Shown here one piece after another: positions 32,654 to 39,978 of a DNA stretch of 41,076 nt. The stretch comes from an uncultured Clostridium sp. GTDB taxonomy: Bacteria > Bacillota > Clostridia > Lachnospirales > Lachnospiraceae. The stretch covers positions 1 through 41,076 of the forward strand of contig USJW01000034.1 of assembly GCA_900555045.1 (NCBI GenBank), in the 5' to 3' direction. The notes beneath the pieces are model-generated. The model ran no database searches, had not been told where the DNA came from, and saw nothing but the letters and a program-made list of their open reading frames with translations. The stretch's first letter is position 1. The number at the start of each line of letters is the position of its first letter. A program made the position numbers and the translations under genes.

Positions 32654-33419
32654 GGTACAGAGCGTGTTTGAAAAAAAGGCATTTATACCGTTTATCACCG
32701 CAGGCGATCCGAACCTGGGCGTGACGGAGGAGCTGGTGGTTGCCATGGCGGAGGCGGGCGCGGATTTGATCGAGATCGGAATCCCCTTCTCCGACCCGGT
32801 GGCCGAGGGACCGGTCATCCAGGAGGCGGATCTGCGCGCCCTGGCATCCGGCACCACCACGGACAAAATATTTGAGATGGTGAAGCGGGTGCGCAGGCGG
32901 ACGGATGTGCCGCTGGCGTTTATGACGTACATGAACCCGGTGTTCGTCTACGGCACGGACCGGTTCGTGAAAAACGCCGTGGAAGCCGGTGTGGACGCGC
33001 TGATCGTGCCGGATCTGCCCTTTGAGGAGCGGGAGGAGGTGCTGCCGTTCTGCAAGGCACACGGCCTGACGCTGATTTACCTGGCCGCGCCCACCTCGAA
33101 GGAGCGGGTTTTGGCCATCGCCCGGGAGACGAACGGGTTTGTCTACGTGGTATCCTCCCTGGGCGTCACCGGGGTGCGAAGCCAGATCACCACCGATATC
33201 GCCGGGATGGTGAGAATGATCAAGGAGGAGAAGAACGTGCCCTGCGCGGTGGGCTTCGGGATCTCCACGCCGGAGCAGGCGAAAGCCATGGCTGCGGCCG
33301 CGGACGGCGTGATCGTGGGGAGCGCGATCGTGAAGCTGGTGGCGCGCTACGGGGCAGACTGCGTGGAGCCGGTGAGAGAGTATGTGAAAAAAATGAAGGC
33401 GGCAGTGACGGAAAAATGA
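32646..33419 (+). CDS. trpA: Tryptophan synthase alpha chain
   Basis: Splits indole-glycerol phosphate and passes indole through a tunnel to TrpB. The 257-residue TIM barrel shows FIPFITAGDPN, the catalytic Glu in DLIEIGIPFSDPVAEGPVIQ, the catalytic Asp in LIVPDLPFEE, and VSSLGVTGVR plus GFGISTPEQ for phosphate binding. The ATG at 32646 lies within the last codons of trpB with GGGGGG upstream, so the two chains are translationally coupled. Last gene of the operon. Confidence 0.97.
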   Translation: MNRVQSVFEKKAFIPFITAGDPNLGVTEELVVAMAEAGADLIEIGIPFSDPVAEGPVIQEADLRALASGTTTDKIFEMVKRVRRRTDVPLAFMTYMNPVFVYGTDRFVKNAVEAGVDALIVPDLPFEEREEVLPFCKAHGLTLIYLAAPTSKERVLAIARETNGFVYVVSSLGVTGVRSQITTDIAGMVRMIKEEKNVPCAVGFGISTPEQAKAMAAAADGVIVGSAIVKLVARYGADCVEPVREYVKKMKAAVTEK

Positions 33420-33466
33420 ACCATTTCCAAATTTGAATCCTCTATATAACAGGTGCACCGATAAAG

Positions 33467-33498
33467 GCGGGGCGGCGGGACAGTTTCCGGCGCCCCGC
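33467..33498 (+). other. Perfect GC stem-loop before the sigma-factor gene
   Basis: GCGGGGCG (33467-33474) and CGCCCCGC (33491-33498) pair exactly with a 16-base loop. No T-run follows. It could be a weak terminator of the trp operon or part of the sigma-factor leader. Confidence 0.45.
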
Positions 33499-33521
33499 AT
33501 GAACGGAAAGGAGGAAGGACT

Positions 33522-34094
33522 GTGAGGGAGAAAGACGGGGAGGAAGAGCTGGTCCGCCGGATGATGGCGGACGACAGGGAGGCATTCGATCTCCTGATGG
33601 AGCGGTATTATCCCAGGACTCTCCGCATGGCATTCCTAATTTCCGGGAGCTATGCAGACAGTGAGGACATTGTGCAGGAGACCTTTGTACAATGTTATGT
33701 AAACAGAAAGAAGATCCGTCAGCCGGAATATTTCGAGCGCTGGCTGTACAAAACCCTGACCCGTGAGGCGTGGCGCGTTTGCCGCAGAACCGGAAGAGAG
33801 CAGCCGGTGGAGGAGGTGTTCGGGGAGAATGAGCCCGCGGGACCCTCCGTGCTGGAGGAAGTGATGAGGAGCACAAGGGACAGGGAGCTGTACGGGGCGG
33901 TGAGACGTCTGCCGGAAAAGCAGCGGACTGCGGTGGTTCTGTACTATTTCAACGGCCTGACCACAAGGGAGATCGCCTCCGTGATGGGCTGCCTGGAGGG
34001 CACGGTCAAATCCAGGCTGCACACCGCGAGGAAGCAGCTGCGGCAGGTCTTGGCGGATGGGCAACAGGCGCTGGGAGAGGAGGCAACCTCATGA
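33522..34094 (+). CDS. ECF-type RNA polymerase sigma factor
   Basis: A 190-residue sigma-70 family protein of group 4. Region 2 is visible around residues 20-90 (AFDLLMERYYPRTLRMAF, YADSEDIVQETFVQCY), and region 4 around 125-185 (LYGAVRRLPEKQRTAVVLYYFNGLTTREIASVMGCLEGTVKSRLHTARKQLR split over that stretch). The start is the GTG at 33522 with AAAGGAGGAAGG before it. Its stop overlaps the ATG of the next gene, the usual sigma/anti-sigma coupling. The signal is unknown. Confidence 0.9.
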   Translation: MREKDGEEELVRRMMADDREAFDLLMERYYPRTLRMAFLISGSYADSEDIVQETFVQCYVNRKKIRQPEYFERWLYKTLTREAWRVCRRTGREQPVEEVFGENEPAGPSVLEEVMRSTRDRELYGAVRRLPEKQRTAVVLYYFNGLTTREIASVMGCLEGTVKSRLHTARKQLRQVLADGQQALGEEATS

Positions 34095-34894
34095 AGTTGA
34101 GAACGAAAAACGGCGGGATGCAAAAGCGTGAGGACGAACAGATCCGGCAGGCACTCGCCCGACATGCGGGTACGGTGAAGGTGTCCGGGGAGGACACCCG
34201 GCGGATGGTCCAGTCTGTGCATCGGAAAATAGAGGAGGAAAGCAAGATGAGAAGATGGAGTGCAAGAAAAATAGCAATTGTGGCGGCAGCGGTGTGCGTG
34301 TTTGGGACGATCACGGCGATCGCTGCGGGGAAGGTAGTGGGGGTCTCCTCCCACAGCACCTGGGAGGAAGCGGTCTACGACTATGACGAGGCAAAGAAGA
34401 TGAAGGATCAGGTGGGCTTTGAGATCCGGACACCGGAATCCTTCTCCAACGGGTATGCCTTTGAAGCAGCGATTCCGACGCGGGAGGAGTCAAAGGATGC
34501 GGACGGAAACACGGTCCAGAAGACCACGAGCCTGACTCTGTGTTACCGCAAAAAGGGAATGGAAGATATTTACATTTCTGTAGACGGGAAAAATCTGTAT
34601 GAGTCGCAGCCGGCCGCGGGCCAGGCATATACCCACGGCGATGTGACCGTGTATTACAGATGTGACAACTACCGCTTTGTGCCCCCGAATTATCAGGTGT
34701 CCGAGGAGGAGAAGGCGCAGGTGGAGGCGGGAACGCTCTATATCAGCTACGGCAGCGATAAGGTAGAAAACCAGCAGAATCAGAGTGTGACCTGGGAGGA
34801 CGGCGGATTGTATTACAACATAGGCTCCTTCGACAACACGATGAGCGCGGAGGACTTCGTCCAGATGGCAGCGGAGATCATTGACGCCGAGTGA
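34091..34894 (+). CDS. Putative membrane-anchored anti-sigma factor
   Basis: A 267-residue protein whose first ~58 residues are charged and cytoplasmic, followed by one transmembrane helix (about 60-80, KIAIVAAAVCVFGTITAIAAG in two parts) and a 185-residue extracytoplasmic domain. The extracellular part has GFEIRTPESFSNGYAFE and repeats of polar strands but no family motif I can name; it is similar in layout to DUF4179-type anti-sigma proteins. The ATG overlaps the sigma-factor stop (ATGA), so it is co-translated and likely restrains that sigma factor. Confidence 0.7.
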   Translation: MKLRTKNGGMQKREDEQIRQALARHAGTVKVSGEDTRRMVQSVHRKIEEESKMRRWSARKIAIVAAAVCVFGTITAIAAGKVVGVSSHSTWEEAVYDYDEAKKMKDQVGFEIRTPESFSNGYAFEAAIPTREESKDADGNTVQKTTSLTLCYRKKGMEDIYISVDGKNLYESQPAAGQAYTHGDVTVYYRCDNYRFVPPNYQVSEEEKAQVEAGTLYISYGSDKVENQQNQSVTWEDGGLYYNIGSFDNTMSAEDFVQMAAEIIDAE

Positions 34895-34909
34895 CAGAAA
34901 AATGATACG

Positions 34910-34956
34910 CAAAAAATACGCCCGGGACGGCAATTCATGAGCCGTCCCGGGCGTAT
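34910..34956. terminator. Strong bidirectional terminator
   Basis: A perfect 16-bp stem: ATACGCCCGGGACGGC (34916-34931) and its complement (34941-34956), with a 9-base loop. On the minus strand it is followed by TTTTTT (34915-34910), a classic terminator for the hydrolase gene. On the plus strand the tail is CTTGTCT, usable for the anti-sigma gene. Confidence 0.9.
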
Positions 34957-34990
34957 CTTGTCTCCGCCGCCCGTCATGCGGGCCGCTATC

Positions 34991-35707
34991 CTATTTCTGG
35001 CATGCCTCCACGAAGCTGGCAAACAGGTTCTTGGCGGGGCCGTCCTCGTTGCAGAGGAATTCCGGGTGCCACTGAACGCCAACCAGGTAGGGGTAATCCG
35101 TCTTCTCCACAGCCTCCACCAGGCCGTCCTTTGCGAACGCGGTGGCGGTCAGGCCGGGAGCCAAGGTGCGCAGGCCCTGATGGTGCATGCTGTTTACCGC
35201 GATCTGCGGCTGTCCGCCCGCGATCTGCGCCATGCGGGTTCCCGCGACCACATCCACGTAGTGGCTGGGGGTGGTGTAGTAGTAGGGCTGGCGGTGGGCG
35301 ATGGGGAAGGAGGACTCAAGCTGGCTGGGCAGATCCTGGTAAAGGTCGCCGCCCAGGAACACGTTGATGGCCTGGATGCCGCGGCAGATGCCGAGGATTG
35401 GCTTTTTCGCTTCCATGGCCAGTTTAAACAGCTCCATCTCCAGGGAATCCCTGAGCTCGGAGATATCGCCGCAGTTTAAGTGGGTCTCCTGGTTATACAG
35501 AAACGGGTGAACGTCCGGGCCGCCGGAGAAGAGAAATCCGTCGCAGGTCTCCACCAGCTGGCGGCGGTCCTCCGTGGACCCCTCGATGGGGAGCGGGATG
35601 GGGATTCCACCCGCGTTCGCGATGGCCCGCAGGTAGGTGAAACGCATTTCGATCTCTTCGCTCTGCTTGTTGTGTGAGGGCGTGATGCCGATGATCGGTT
35701 TTTTCAT
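34991..35707 (-). CDS. Class I glutamine amidotransferase-like hydrolase (peptidase C26)
   Basis: A 238-residue PuuD-like gamma-glutamyl hydrolase. FLFSGGPDVHPFLY, the nucleophile motif LGICRGIQAINVFLGG (Cys near 111) and GVQWHPEFL with the catalytic His are in order. It likely removes the glutamyl group from gamma-glutamyl-GABA or a similar conjugate in the cytoplasm. The ATG at 35707 is chosen over an in-frame TTG at 35713; GGAGG lies 11 bases upstream of it. It follows the ferredoxin gene but is separated from it by a terminator-like hairpin. Confidence 0.88.
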   Translation of the reverse strand: MKKPIIGITPSHNKQSEEIEMRFTYLRAIANAGGIPIPLPIEGSTEDRRQLVETCDGFLFSGGPDVHPFLYNQETHLNCGDISELRDSLEMELFKLAMEAKKPILGICRGIQAINVFLGGDLYQDLPSQLESSFPIAHRQPYYYTTPSHYVDVVAGTRMAQIAGGQPQIAVNSMHHQGLRTLAPGLTATAFAKDGLVEAVEKTDYPYLVGVQWHPEFLCNEDGPAKNLFASFVEACQK

Positions 35708-35740
35708 AATCAATACAACCTCCGTGTAATTTCCTATAAT

Positions 35741-35771
35741 GAAAAGAGCCCCTTCCGTCTGGAAGAGGCCC
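35741..35771 (-). terminator. Terminator after the ferredoxin gene
   Basis: GAGCCCCTTCC and GGAAGAGGCCC pair around GTCT with wobble pairs, and the minus-strand tail is TTTTC. It may be leaky and let some transcript reach the C26 hydrolase gene. Confidence 0.6.
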
Positions 35772-35783
35772 TTATGTAGCTCA

Positions 35784-35951
35784 TTAGCCCTCGATAGCTC
35801 CGGTCGGGCAGGTAGCAGCGCAGGTGCCGCAGTCGATGCAGGTATCAGCGTCGATCACGTACTTGCCATCACCCTCGGAAATAGCGCCTACCGGACATTC
35901 AGCTGCGCAGCTGCCGCAGCTAACACAAGAATCATTGATAACGTATGCCAT
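35784..35951 (-). CDS. 2[4Fe-4S] ferredoxin
   Basis: A 55-residue electron carrier starting MAYVINDSCVSCGSCAAECP, with two CxxCxxCxxxCP motifs (second: CIDCGTCAATCP). This is the clostridial ferredoxin type that serves pyruvate:ferredoxin oxidoreductase and hydrogenases. AAGGAGG lies about 9 bases before the ATG at 35951; the open frame extends upstream without a start site. It is expressed from its own promoter. Confidence 0.96.
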   Translation of the reverse strand: MAYVINDSCVSCGSCAAECPVGAISEGDGKYVIDADTCIDCGTCAATCPTGAIEG

Positions 35952-36039
35952 TGGTAAATACCTCCTTAATATTGTGAGTATCTTCGGAAAATCTCTCACA
36001 ACAGGAATTCCCGAACACACCCTTGTACATTGTTCTTAT

Positions 36040-36069
36040 ATTCTATACTATATTCTGTAATTATTCAAG
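36040..36069 (-). promoter_or_regulatory. Promoter of the ferredoxin gene
   Basis: On the minus strand, TTGAAT (36064-36069), 18-base spacer, TAGAAT (36040-36045), followed by a roughly 90-base leader. Confidence 0.55.
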
Positions 36070-36097
36070 TGGAAAATGCAGGGGCTCATGTTTAAAA

Positions 36098-36847
36098 TTA
36101 TGAGCAATTTCGACTGTCGCGCATTCCCTGCAAAATCACCTTGCGCGCCTCGCCGGCCTGGTCCTGGGACATGGGCGGTGTGTCCTCAAGGGGGTAGGGG
36201 ATGCCGAGGGAGTGGTACTTGGCTTTTCCCATGTCGTGGTAGGGGAGCACGTCCAGGGCCCGGATGTTTTTTAAGGTTCCCAGATAGCGCCCCAGCCGGT
36301 AGAGGTCGGCCTCGCTGTCCGTCAGACCCGGGACGACTACATGCCGGATCCACACCGGAATCTGCCGCTCCTCCAGGTAGCGGGCGAAGGCCAGGATGGG
36401 GGCCTGGGGCTGGCCGCAGAGCTTTTGGTGGGCCTCCGGGTCAATGTGCTTGATGTCCAGCATGACCAGGTCCGTGGACGCCATGAGCCGGTTGAACTTT
36501 TCTAACATGCCCTGGGAGTCCGGCCGGAAGGTGGCGCCGGAGGTGTCGAGACAGGTGTGGATGCCCCGGCGTTTGGCAGCCTCAAACAGCTCGGTCACAA
36601 AGCTCAGCTGGGTTAACGGCTCGCCACCGCTGACCGTGATCCCGCCCCTGCGGTAAAAATGGCGGGCGTTCTCATACTGGTTTAAGATTTCCTCAACGGT
36701 CATGGGCGTCCCGCCCTTGGGATCCCAGGTGTCCGGGTTATGGCAGTACAGACAGCGCATGGGGCAGCCGCTTAAGAAAATCACCATGCGGATGCCCGGT
36801 CCGTCCACAGTGCCAAAGCTTTCGATGGAATGAACTCGTCCGATCAT
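36098..36847 (-). CDS. pflA: Pyruvate formate-lyase activating enzyme
   Basis: Radical SAM enzyme that installs the glycyl radical on pyruvate formate-lyase. The 249 residues show HSIESFGTVDGPGIR at the start, the 4Fe-4S motif CPMRCLYCHNP (Cys triad near 29-36), and the later GGITVSGGEPLTQ SAM-binding block and MLDIKHIDPEAH. It follows the glycyl-radical subunit gene in the same direction, with two GC-rich stem-loops in the 148-base gap. AGGAGG lies about 13 bases before the ATG, slightly long. Confidence 0.95.
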   Translation of the reverse strand: MIGRVHSIESFGTVDGPGIRMVIFLSGCPMRCLYCHNPDTWDPKGGTPMTVEEILNQYENARHFYRRGGITVSGGEPLTQLSFVTELFEAAKRRGIHTCLDTSGATFRPDSQGMLEKFNRLMASTDLVMLDIKHIDPEAHQKLCGQPQAPILAFARYLEERQIPVWIRHVVVPGLTDSEADLYRLGRYLGTLKNIRALDVLPYHDMGKAKYHSLGIPYPLEDTPPMSQDQAGEARKVILQGMRDSRNCS

Positions 36848-36911
36848 AATGAGATGCAGCCTCCTTTCGCCGCCCCAAGGCCATCGAAGCGGGCCGCGGG
36901 ACAGGAATACA

Positions 36912-36982
36912 GGTCCGGGGACATCACGCCCCCGGACCGTTTATTGAACGCAATGGGCCGCGGCCGGAGCCTGCGGGCCATT
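36912..36982 (-). other. Two stem-loops between the glycyl-radical gene and pflA
   Basis: GGTCCGGGG (36912-36920) and CCCCGGACC (36930-36938) form a perfect 9-bp stem. AATGGGCCGC (36952-36961) and GCGGGCCATT (36973-36982) pair at 9 of 10 positions. Neither has a U-run on the minus strand, so they look like processing or stability elements or partial attenuators. Confidence 0.65.
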
Positions 36983-36995
36983 GCTGACTATGCTA

Positions 36996-37241
36996 TCAGA
37001 TGGCACCGTGGAACGTGCGGGAGATGACCTCATCCTGCTGTTCCCTGGTCAGCTTGTTGAAGTTTACGGCGTAGCCGGACACGCGCACGGTCAGCTGGGG
37101 GTATTTCTCCGGGTGAGCCTGGGCGTCCAGCAGAGTTTCCTTGCTGAACACGTTCACGTTTAAGTGGTGTCCGCCCTCCTGGGCATAGCCGTCCAACAGC
37201 GCTACCAGGTTGTCGATCTGTGCTTCGCTTGCTTTTACCAT
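36996..37241 (-). CDS. Stand-alone glycyl-radical domain subunit of pyruvate formate-lyase
   Basis: An 81-residue protein equal to the C-terminal glycyl-radical domain of PFL: LVALLDGYAQEGGHHLNVNV, EKYPQLTVRVSGYAVNF with radical glycine G56, and an end like that of PflB (EQQDEVISRTFHGAI). E. coli GrcA (YfiD) is a related spare part but has an extra N-terminal segment. Here the preceding PFL core gene lacks this domain, so the two proteins probably act as one enzyme. It has its own AGAGAGGA ribosome-binding site 7 bases before the ATG and starts 32 bases after the core stop, in another frame. Confidence 0.9.
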   Translation of the reverse strand: MVKASEAQIDNLVALLDGYAQEGGHHLNVNVFSKETLLDAQAHPEKYPQLTVRVSGYAVNFNKLTREQQDEVISRTFHGAI

Positions 37242-37273
37242 ATTTAAGTCCTCTCTTTCTCGTAGGTTGTCAG

Positions 37274-39379
37274 TCAGGCGTCCTCGTTGTCCGCCTCGGT
37301 GTCAAGACCCTCAAACAGGGTGGGGGATTCGCAGCTTCTGCAGCCGGCCAACTCCACCTCCAGATCGCCCATGAAGACCTGGTCGTCCTTTCCGAGGGCG
37401 CCCGGGATGATGGAGAAGGTGTTGGAGATGCCGTCCTGGGCATCCCTGAAGGGCAGCTTGGCCACGGAAGCTAAGGAAGCCACCGCACCGTGGGTATCCC
37501 GGTGGTGCATCGGGTTGGCGCCCGGCGCGAAGGGCTCGCCCGCCTTACGCCCGTCCGGCGTCGCGCCGGTGTTCTTGCCGTACACCACGTTGGAGGTGAT
37601 GGTCAGGATGGACGTGGTGGGGATTCCGCCGCGGTAGGTGTGGTTGCCCTTGATATAGCTCATGAAGGTGTGAACCAGCTCCGCCGCGATCTGGTCCACG
37701 CGGTCGTCGTTGTTGCCGTATTTGGGGAAGTCGCCCTCCACCTCGTAGTCCACCGCGATGCCCTTCTCGTTGCGTATGGGCTTCACCTTGGCGTACTTGA
37801 TGGCGGATAAGGAGTCGGCCACCACGGACAGTCCGGCGATGCCGGTGGCGAACCAGCGGGTCACCTTCTTGTCGTGCAGCGCCATCTGCAGGCGCTCGTA
37901 GCTGTATTTGTCATGGTTGTAATGGATGATGTTGAGCGCGTTCACGTACACGCTGGCCAGCCATTTCATCATATCCTTGTAGCGGTCCATCACTTCATCG
38001 TAATCTAAGTACTCGGAGGTGATGGGGCGGTACTTGGGGCCAACCTGCTTGCCGCTTATCTCGTCCACGCCGCCGTTGATGGCGTAAAGCAGGCACTTGG
38101 CGAGGTTGGCTCTGGCGCCGAAGAACTGCATCTCCTTGCCGATCCGCATGCTGGAAACGCAGCAGGCGATGGCGTAGTCGTCCCCGTGGGTCACCCGCAT
38201 GAGGTCGTCGTTCTCATACTGGATGGAGGAGGACTCGATGGAGGTCTTGGCGCAGAAGCGCTTAAAGTTCATGGGCAGTCTGGTGGACCACAGCACGGTC
38301 AGGTTGGGCTCCGGCGCGGTTCCCAGGTTCTGCAGGGTGTGCAGGTAGCGGTAGGACATCTTGGTCACCATGTGACGCCCGTCGATGCCCACGCCGCCGA
38401 TGGACTCGGTCACCCAGGTGGGGTCGCCGGAGAACAGCTCGTTGTACTCGGGCGTTCTGGCGAACTTGATCAGGCGCAGCTTCATGATGAAGTGGTCCAC
38501 AAACTCCTGAATCTGTTTTTCCGTATATTTTCCGCTCTCTAAGTCGCGCTGCGCGTAGATGTCCAAGAAGGTTGAGGTCCGCCCTAAGGACATGGCGGCG
38601 CCGTTCTGCTCCTTCACCGCGGCCAGGTAGCCGAAGTAGGTCCACTGGATGGCCTCCTTCACGTCGCAGGCAGGTTTCGAGATGTCGTAGCCGTAGATTT
38701 TTCCCAGCTCCTTCAAATCCTCCAGCGCGCGGATCTGCTCGGAGAGCTCCTCGCGCTCGCGGATTACGTCGGAGTACATGATGGTGCGGGTGGAGTTCTT
38801 CTCCTCCTTCTTCTCCTCGATCAGAGTATCCACGCCGTACAGCGCGATGCGGCGGTAGTCGCCGATGATGCGCCCGCGGCCGTAGGCGTCCGGCAGGCCG
38901 GTGATGATATGGCTGGAGCGGCATGCCCGCATCTCAGGGGTGTAGGCGTCGAACACGCCCGCGTTGTGGGTCTTTCTGTGCTTGGTGAAAAACTCCACGA
39001 TCTCCGGGTCCACCTCGTAGCCGTTGTCCTGGCAGGCCTTCACCGCCATGCGGATGCCGCCGTAGGGCTGAAGTGCCCGCTTGAAGGGCTTGTCGGTCTG
39101 AAAGCCCACAATTGTCTCTTTATCTTTGTCCAGATACCCGGGGCCGTGGGAGGTGATGGTGGAGATGATCTTGGTATCCATGTCCAGCACGCCGCCGGCT
39201 TCCCGCTCCTTGGCGGACAGTTCCATGACCTGATCCCAAAGGGCTGTGGTATTTTCCGTGGGACCTTCCAGGAATCCGTCGTCGCCGTCGTAGGGCGTGT
39301 AGTTCTTCTGAATGAAGTCGCGCACATTGATCTCACGCTCCCACACACCGCTCTTAAATGTGTTCCATTCTGTTCTCAT
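37274..39379 (-). CDS. pflB: Pyruvate formate-lyase core subunit without glycyl-radical domain
   Basis: Formate C-acetyltransferase converts pyruvate and CoA to acetyl-CoA and formate. The 701-residue chain starts MRTEWNTFKSGVWEREINVR (ATG at 39379, AGGAGGG 7-8 bases upstream). It follows E. coli PflB block by block: the catalytic pair C406-C407 in YAIACCVSSM, FGARANLAKCLLYAINGG, GIAGLSVVADSLSAIKYAK, NVVYGKNTGATPDGR, and FSIIPGALGKDDQV. It then ends in an acidic Cys-containing tail (LAGCRSCESP, DTEADNEDA) where full-length enzymes continue into the radical domain. That domain is encoded by the next gene. Confidence 0.93.
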   Translation of the reverse strand: MRTEWNTFKSGVWEREINVRDFIQKNYTPYDGDDGFLEGPTENTTALWDQVMELSAKEREAGGVLDMDTKIISTITSHGPGYLDKDKETIVGFQTDKPFKRALQPYGGIRMAVKACQDNGYEVDPEIVEFFTKHRKTHNAGVFDAYTPEMRACRSSHIITGLPDAYGRGRIIGDYRRIALYGVDTLIEEKKEEKNSTRTIMYSDVIREREELSEQIRALEDLKELGKIYGYDISKPACDVKEAIQWTYFGYLAAVKEQNGAAMSLGRTSTFLDIYAQRDLESGKYTEKQIQEFVDHFIMKLRLIKFARTPEYNELFSGDPTWVTESIGGVGIDGRHMVTKMSYRYLHTLQNLGTAPEPNLTVLWSTRLPMNFKRFCAKTSIESSSIQYENDDLMRVTHGDDYAIACCVSSMRIGKEMQFFGARANLAKCLLYAINGGVDEISGKQVGPKYRPITSEYLDYDEVMDRYKDMMKWLASVYVNALNIIHYNHDKYSYERLQMALHDKKVTRWFATGIAGLSVVADSLSAIKYAKVKPIRNEKGIAVDYEVEGDFPKYGNNDDRVDQIAAELVHTFMSYIKGNHTYRGGIPTTSILTITSNVVYGKNTGATPDGRKAGEPFAPGANPMHHRDTHGAVASLASVAKLPFRDAQDGISNTFSIIPGALGKDDQVFMGDLEVELAGCRSCESPTLFEGLDTEADNEDA

Positions 39380-39474
39380 AGATTTTTCCCTCCTGTAAAT
39401 CGTATTGTCCCCAATACCTGCTGCCGCCATTCGGTTGGTACGCTGTCAGTGTACTATAAGTTAAAAAAAGTTGC

Positions 39475-39490
39475 TGTTGCTTTTGCAACA
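39475..39490. promoter_or_regulatory. Inverted repeat at the PFL transcription start
   Basis: TGTTGC-TTTT-GCAACA (39475-39490) is a perfect 6-4-6 inverted repeat lying just downstream of the PFL -10 box. Its geometry is that of Rex- or CRP/FNR-like sites, but the half-site is neither consensus. Confidence 0.5.
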
Positions 39491-39493
39491 CTT

Positions 39494-39523
39494 ATTATAT
39501 TATGCACATTGTATACACGTCAA
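39494..39523 (-). promoter_or_regulatory. Promoter of the PFL operon
   Basis: On the minus strand, TTGACG (39518-39523), an 18-base spacer and TATAAT (39494-39499). It leaves a leader of about 110 bases before pflB. Confidence 0.75.
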
Positions 39524-39578
39524 GAGTTTTAACTGATAATATTTTTTAACAGATGATGATAATTCTGGGTTATATGAT

Positions 39579-39612
39579 AAAAAATGCTTCCCTGCAGGCA
39601 GAACAGGGAAGC
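39579..39612 (-). terminator. Terminator after the cupin gene
   Basis: GCTTCCCTG (39586-39594) and CAGGGAAGC (39604-39612) form a 9-bp stem; the minus-strand tail is ATTTTTT. Ends the isocitrate lyase-like/cupin transcript. Confidence 0.88.
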
Positions 39613-39618
39613 AATCAT

Positions 39619-39969
39619 TTAACTGTATAAAATAAGCGCGATCATTTCAACCGGTTCATCCCCGGAGGCGCTTATGCCGTGTCCTTCGCCGGGAGGCGTG
39701 TGCGCCACATCGCCGGGGCCCAGTGTGACCATGGCGCCGTTGTCGTTATAGCAGGCGGTTCCTTTTAAAATGTAGTACGTTTCCGACTCGCCTGTGTGAA
39801 CATGGTATCCGATGGCGGCGCCGGGATGGACGGTGGTGTGCGCGAACACCCGCCCTTTGTGGTACAGGGCATCCGGGCCGTTTAAAAGACTGCGGACCGT
39901 GATCTCGCCGGTCCCGTTAAAAGGACTTGGTTTTCTCTCTTTTTCCAGGCTATTGTTTTTAATTATCAT
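39619..39969 (-). CDS. Small cupin-domain protein
   Basis: A 116-residue single-domain cupin. Motif 1 reads HPGAAIGYHVHTGESETYYILKG in the first half (His-x-His, Glu ligands), motif 2 PGDVAHTPPGEGHGI (His ligand), so a metal site is likely. The ATG at 39969 has AAGGAG 5 bases upstream; a GTG two codons earlier overlaps that site. It starts 9 bases after the isocitrate lyase-like gene and shares its transcript, probably handling a related metabolite or acting as a sensor or isomerase. Substrate unknown. Confidence 0.87.
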   Translation of the reverse strand: MIIKNNSLEKERKPSPFNGTGEITVRSLLNGPDALYHKGRVFAHTTVHPGAAIGYHVHTGESETYYILKGTACYNDNGAMVTLGPGDVAHTPPGEGHGISASGDEPVEMIALILYS

Positions 39970-39978
39970 AGTCACTCC

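Noticed and set aside
36848..36995. Intrinsic terminator between the glycyl-radical gene and pflA
   Set aside because: Both stems lack a U-run on the minus strand, so they were recorded only as stem-loops.
37242..37276. A simple frameshift error splitting pflB
   Set aside because: The small gene has its own well-placed ribosome-binding site and ATG, and the core ends in a natural acidic tail. A frameshift cannot be fully excluded without reads, so this is kept as a refutation test.
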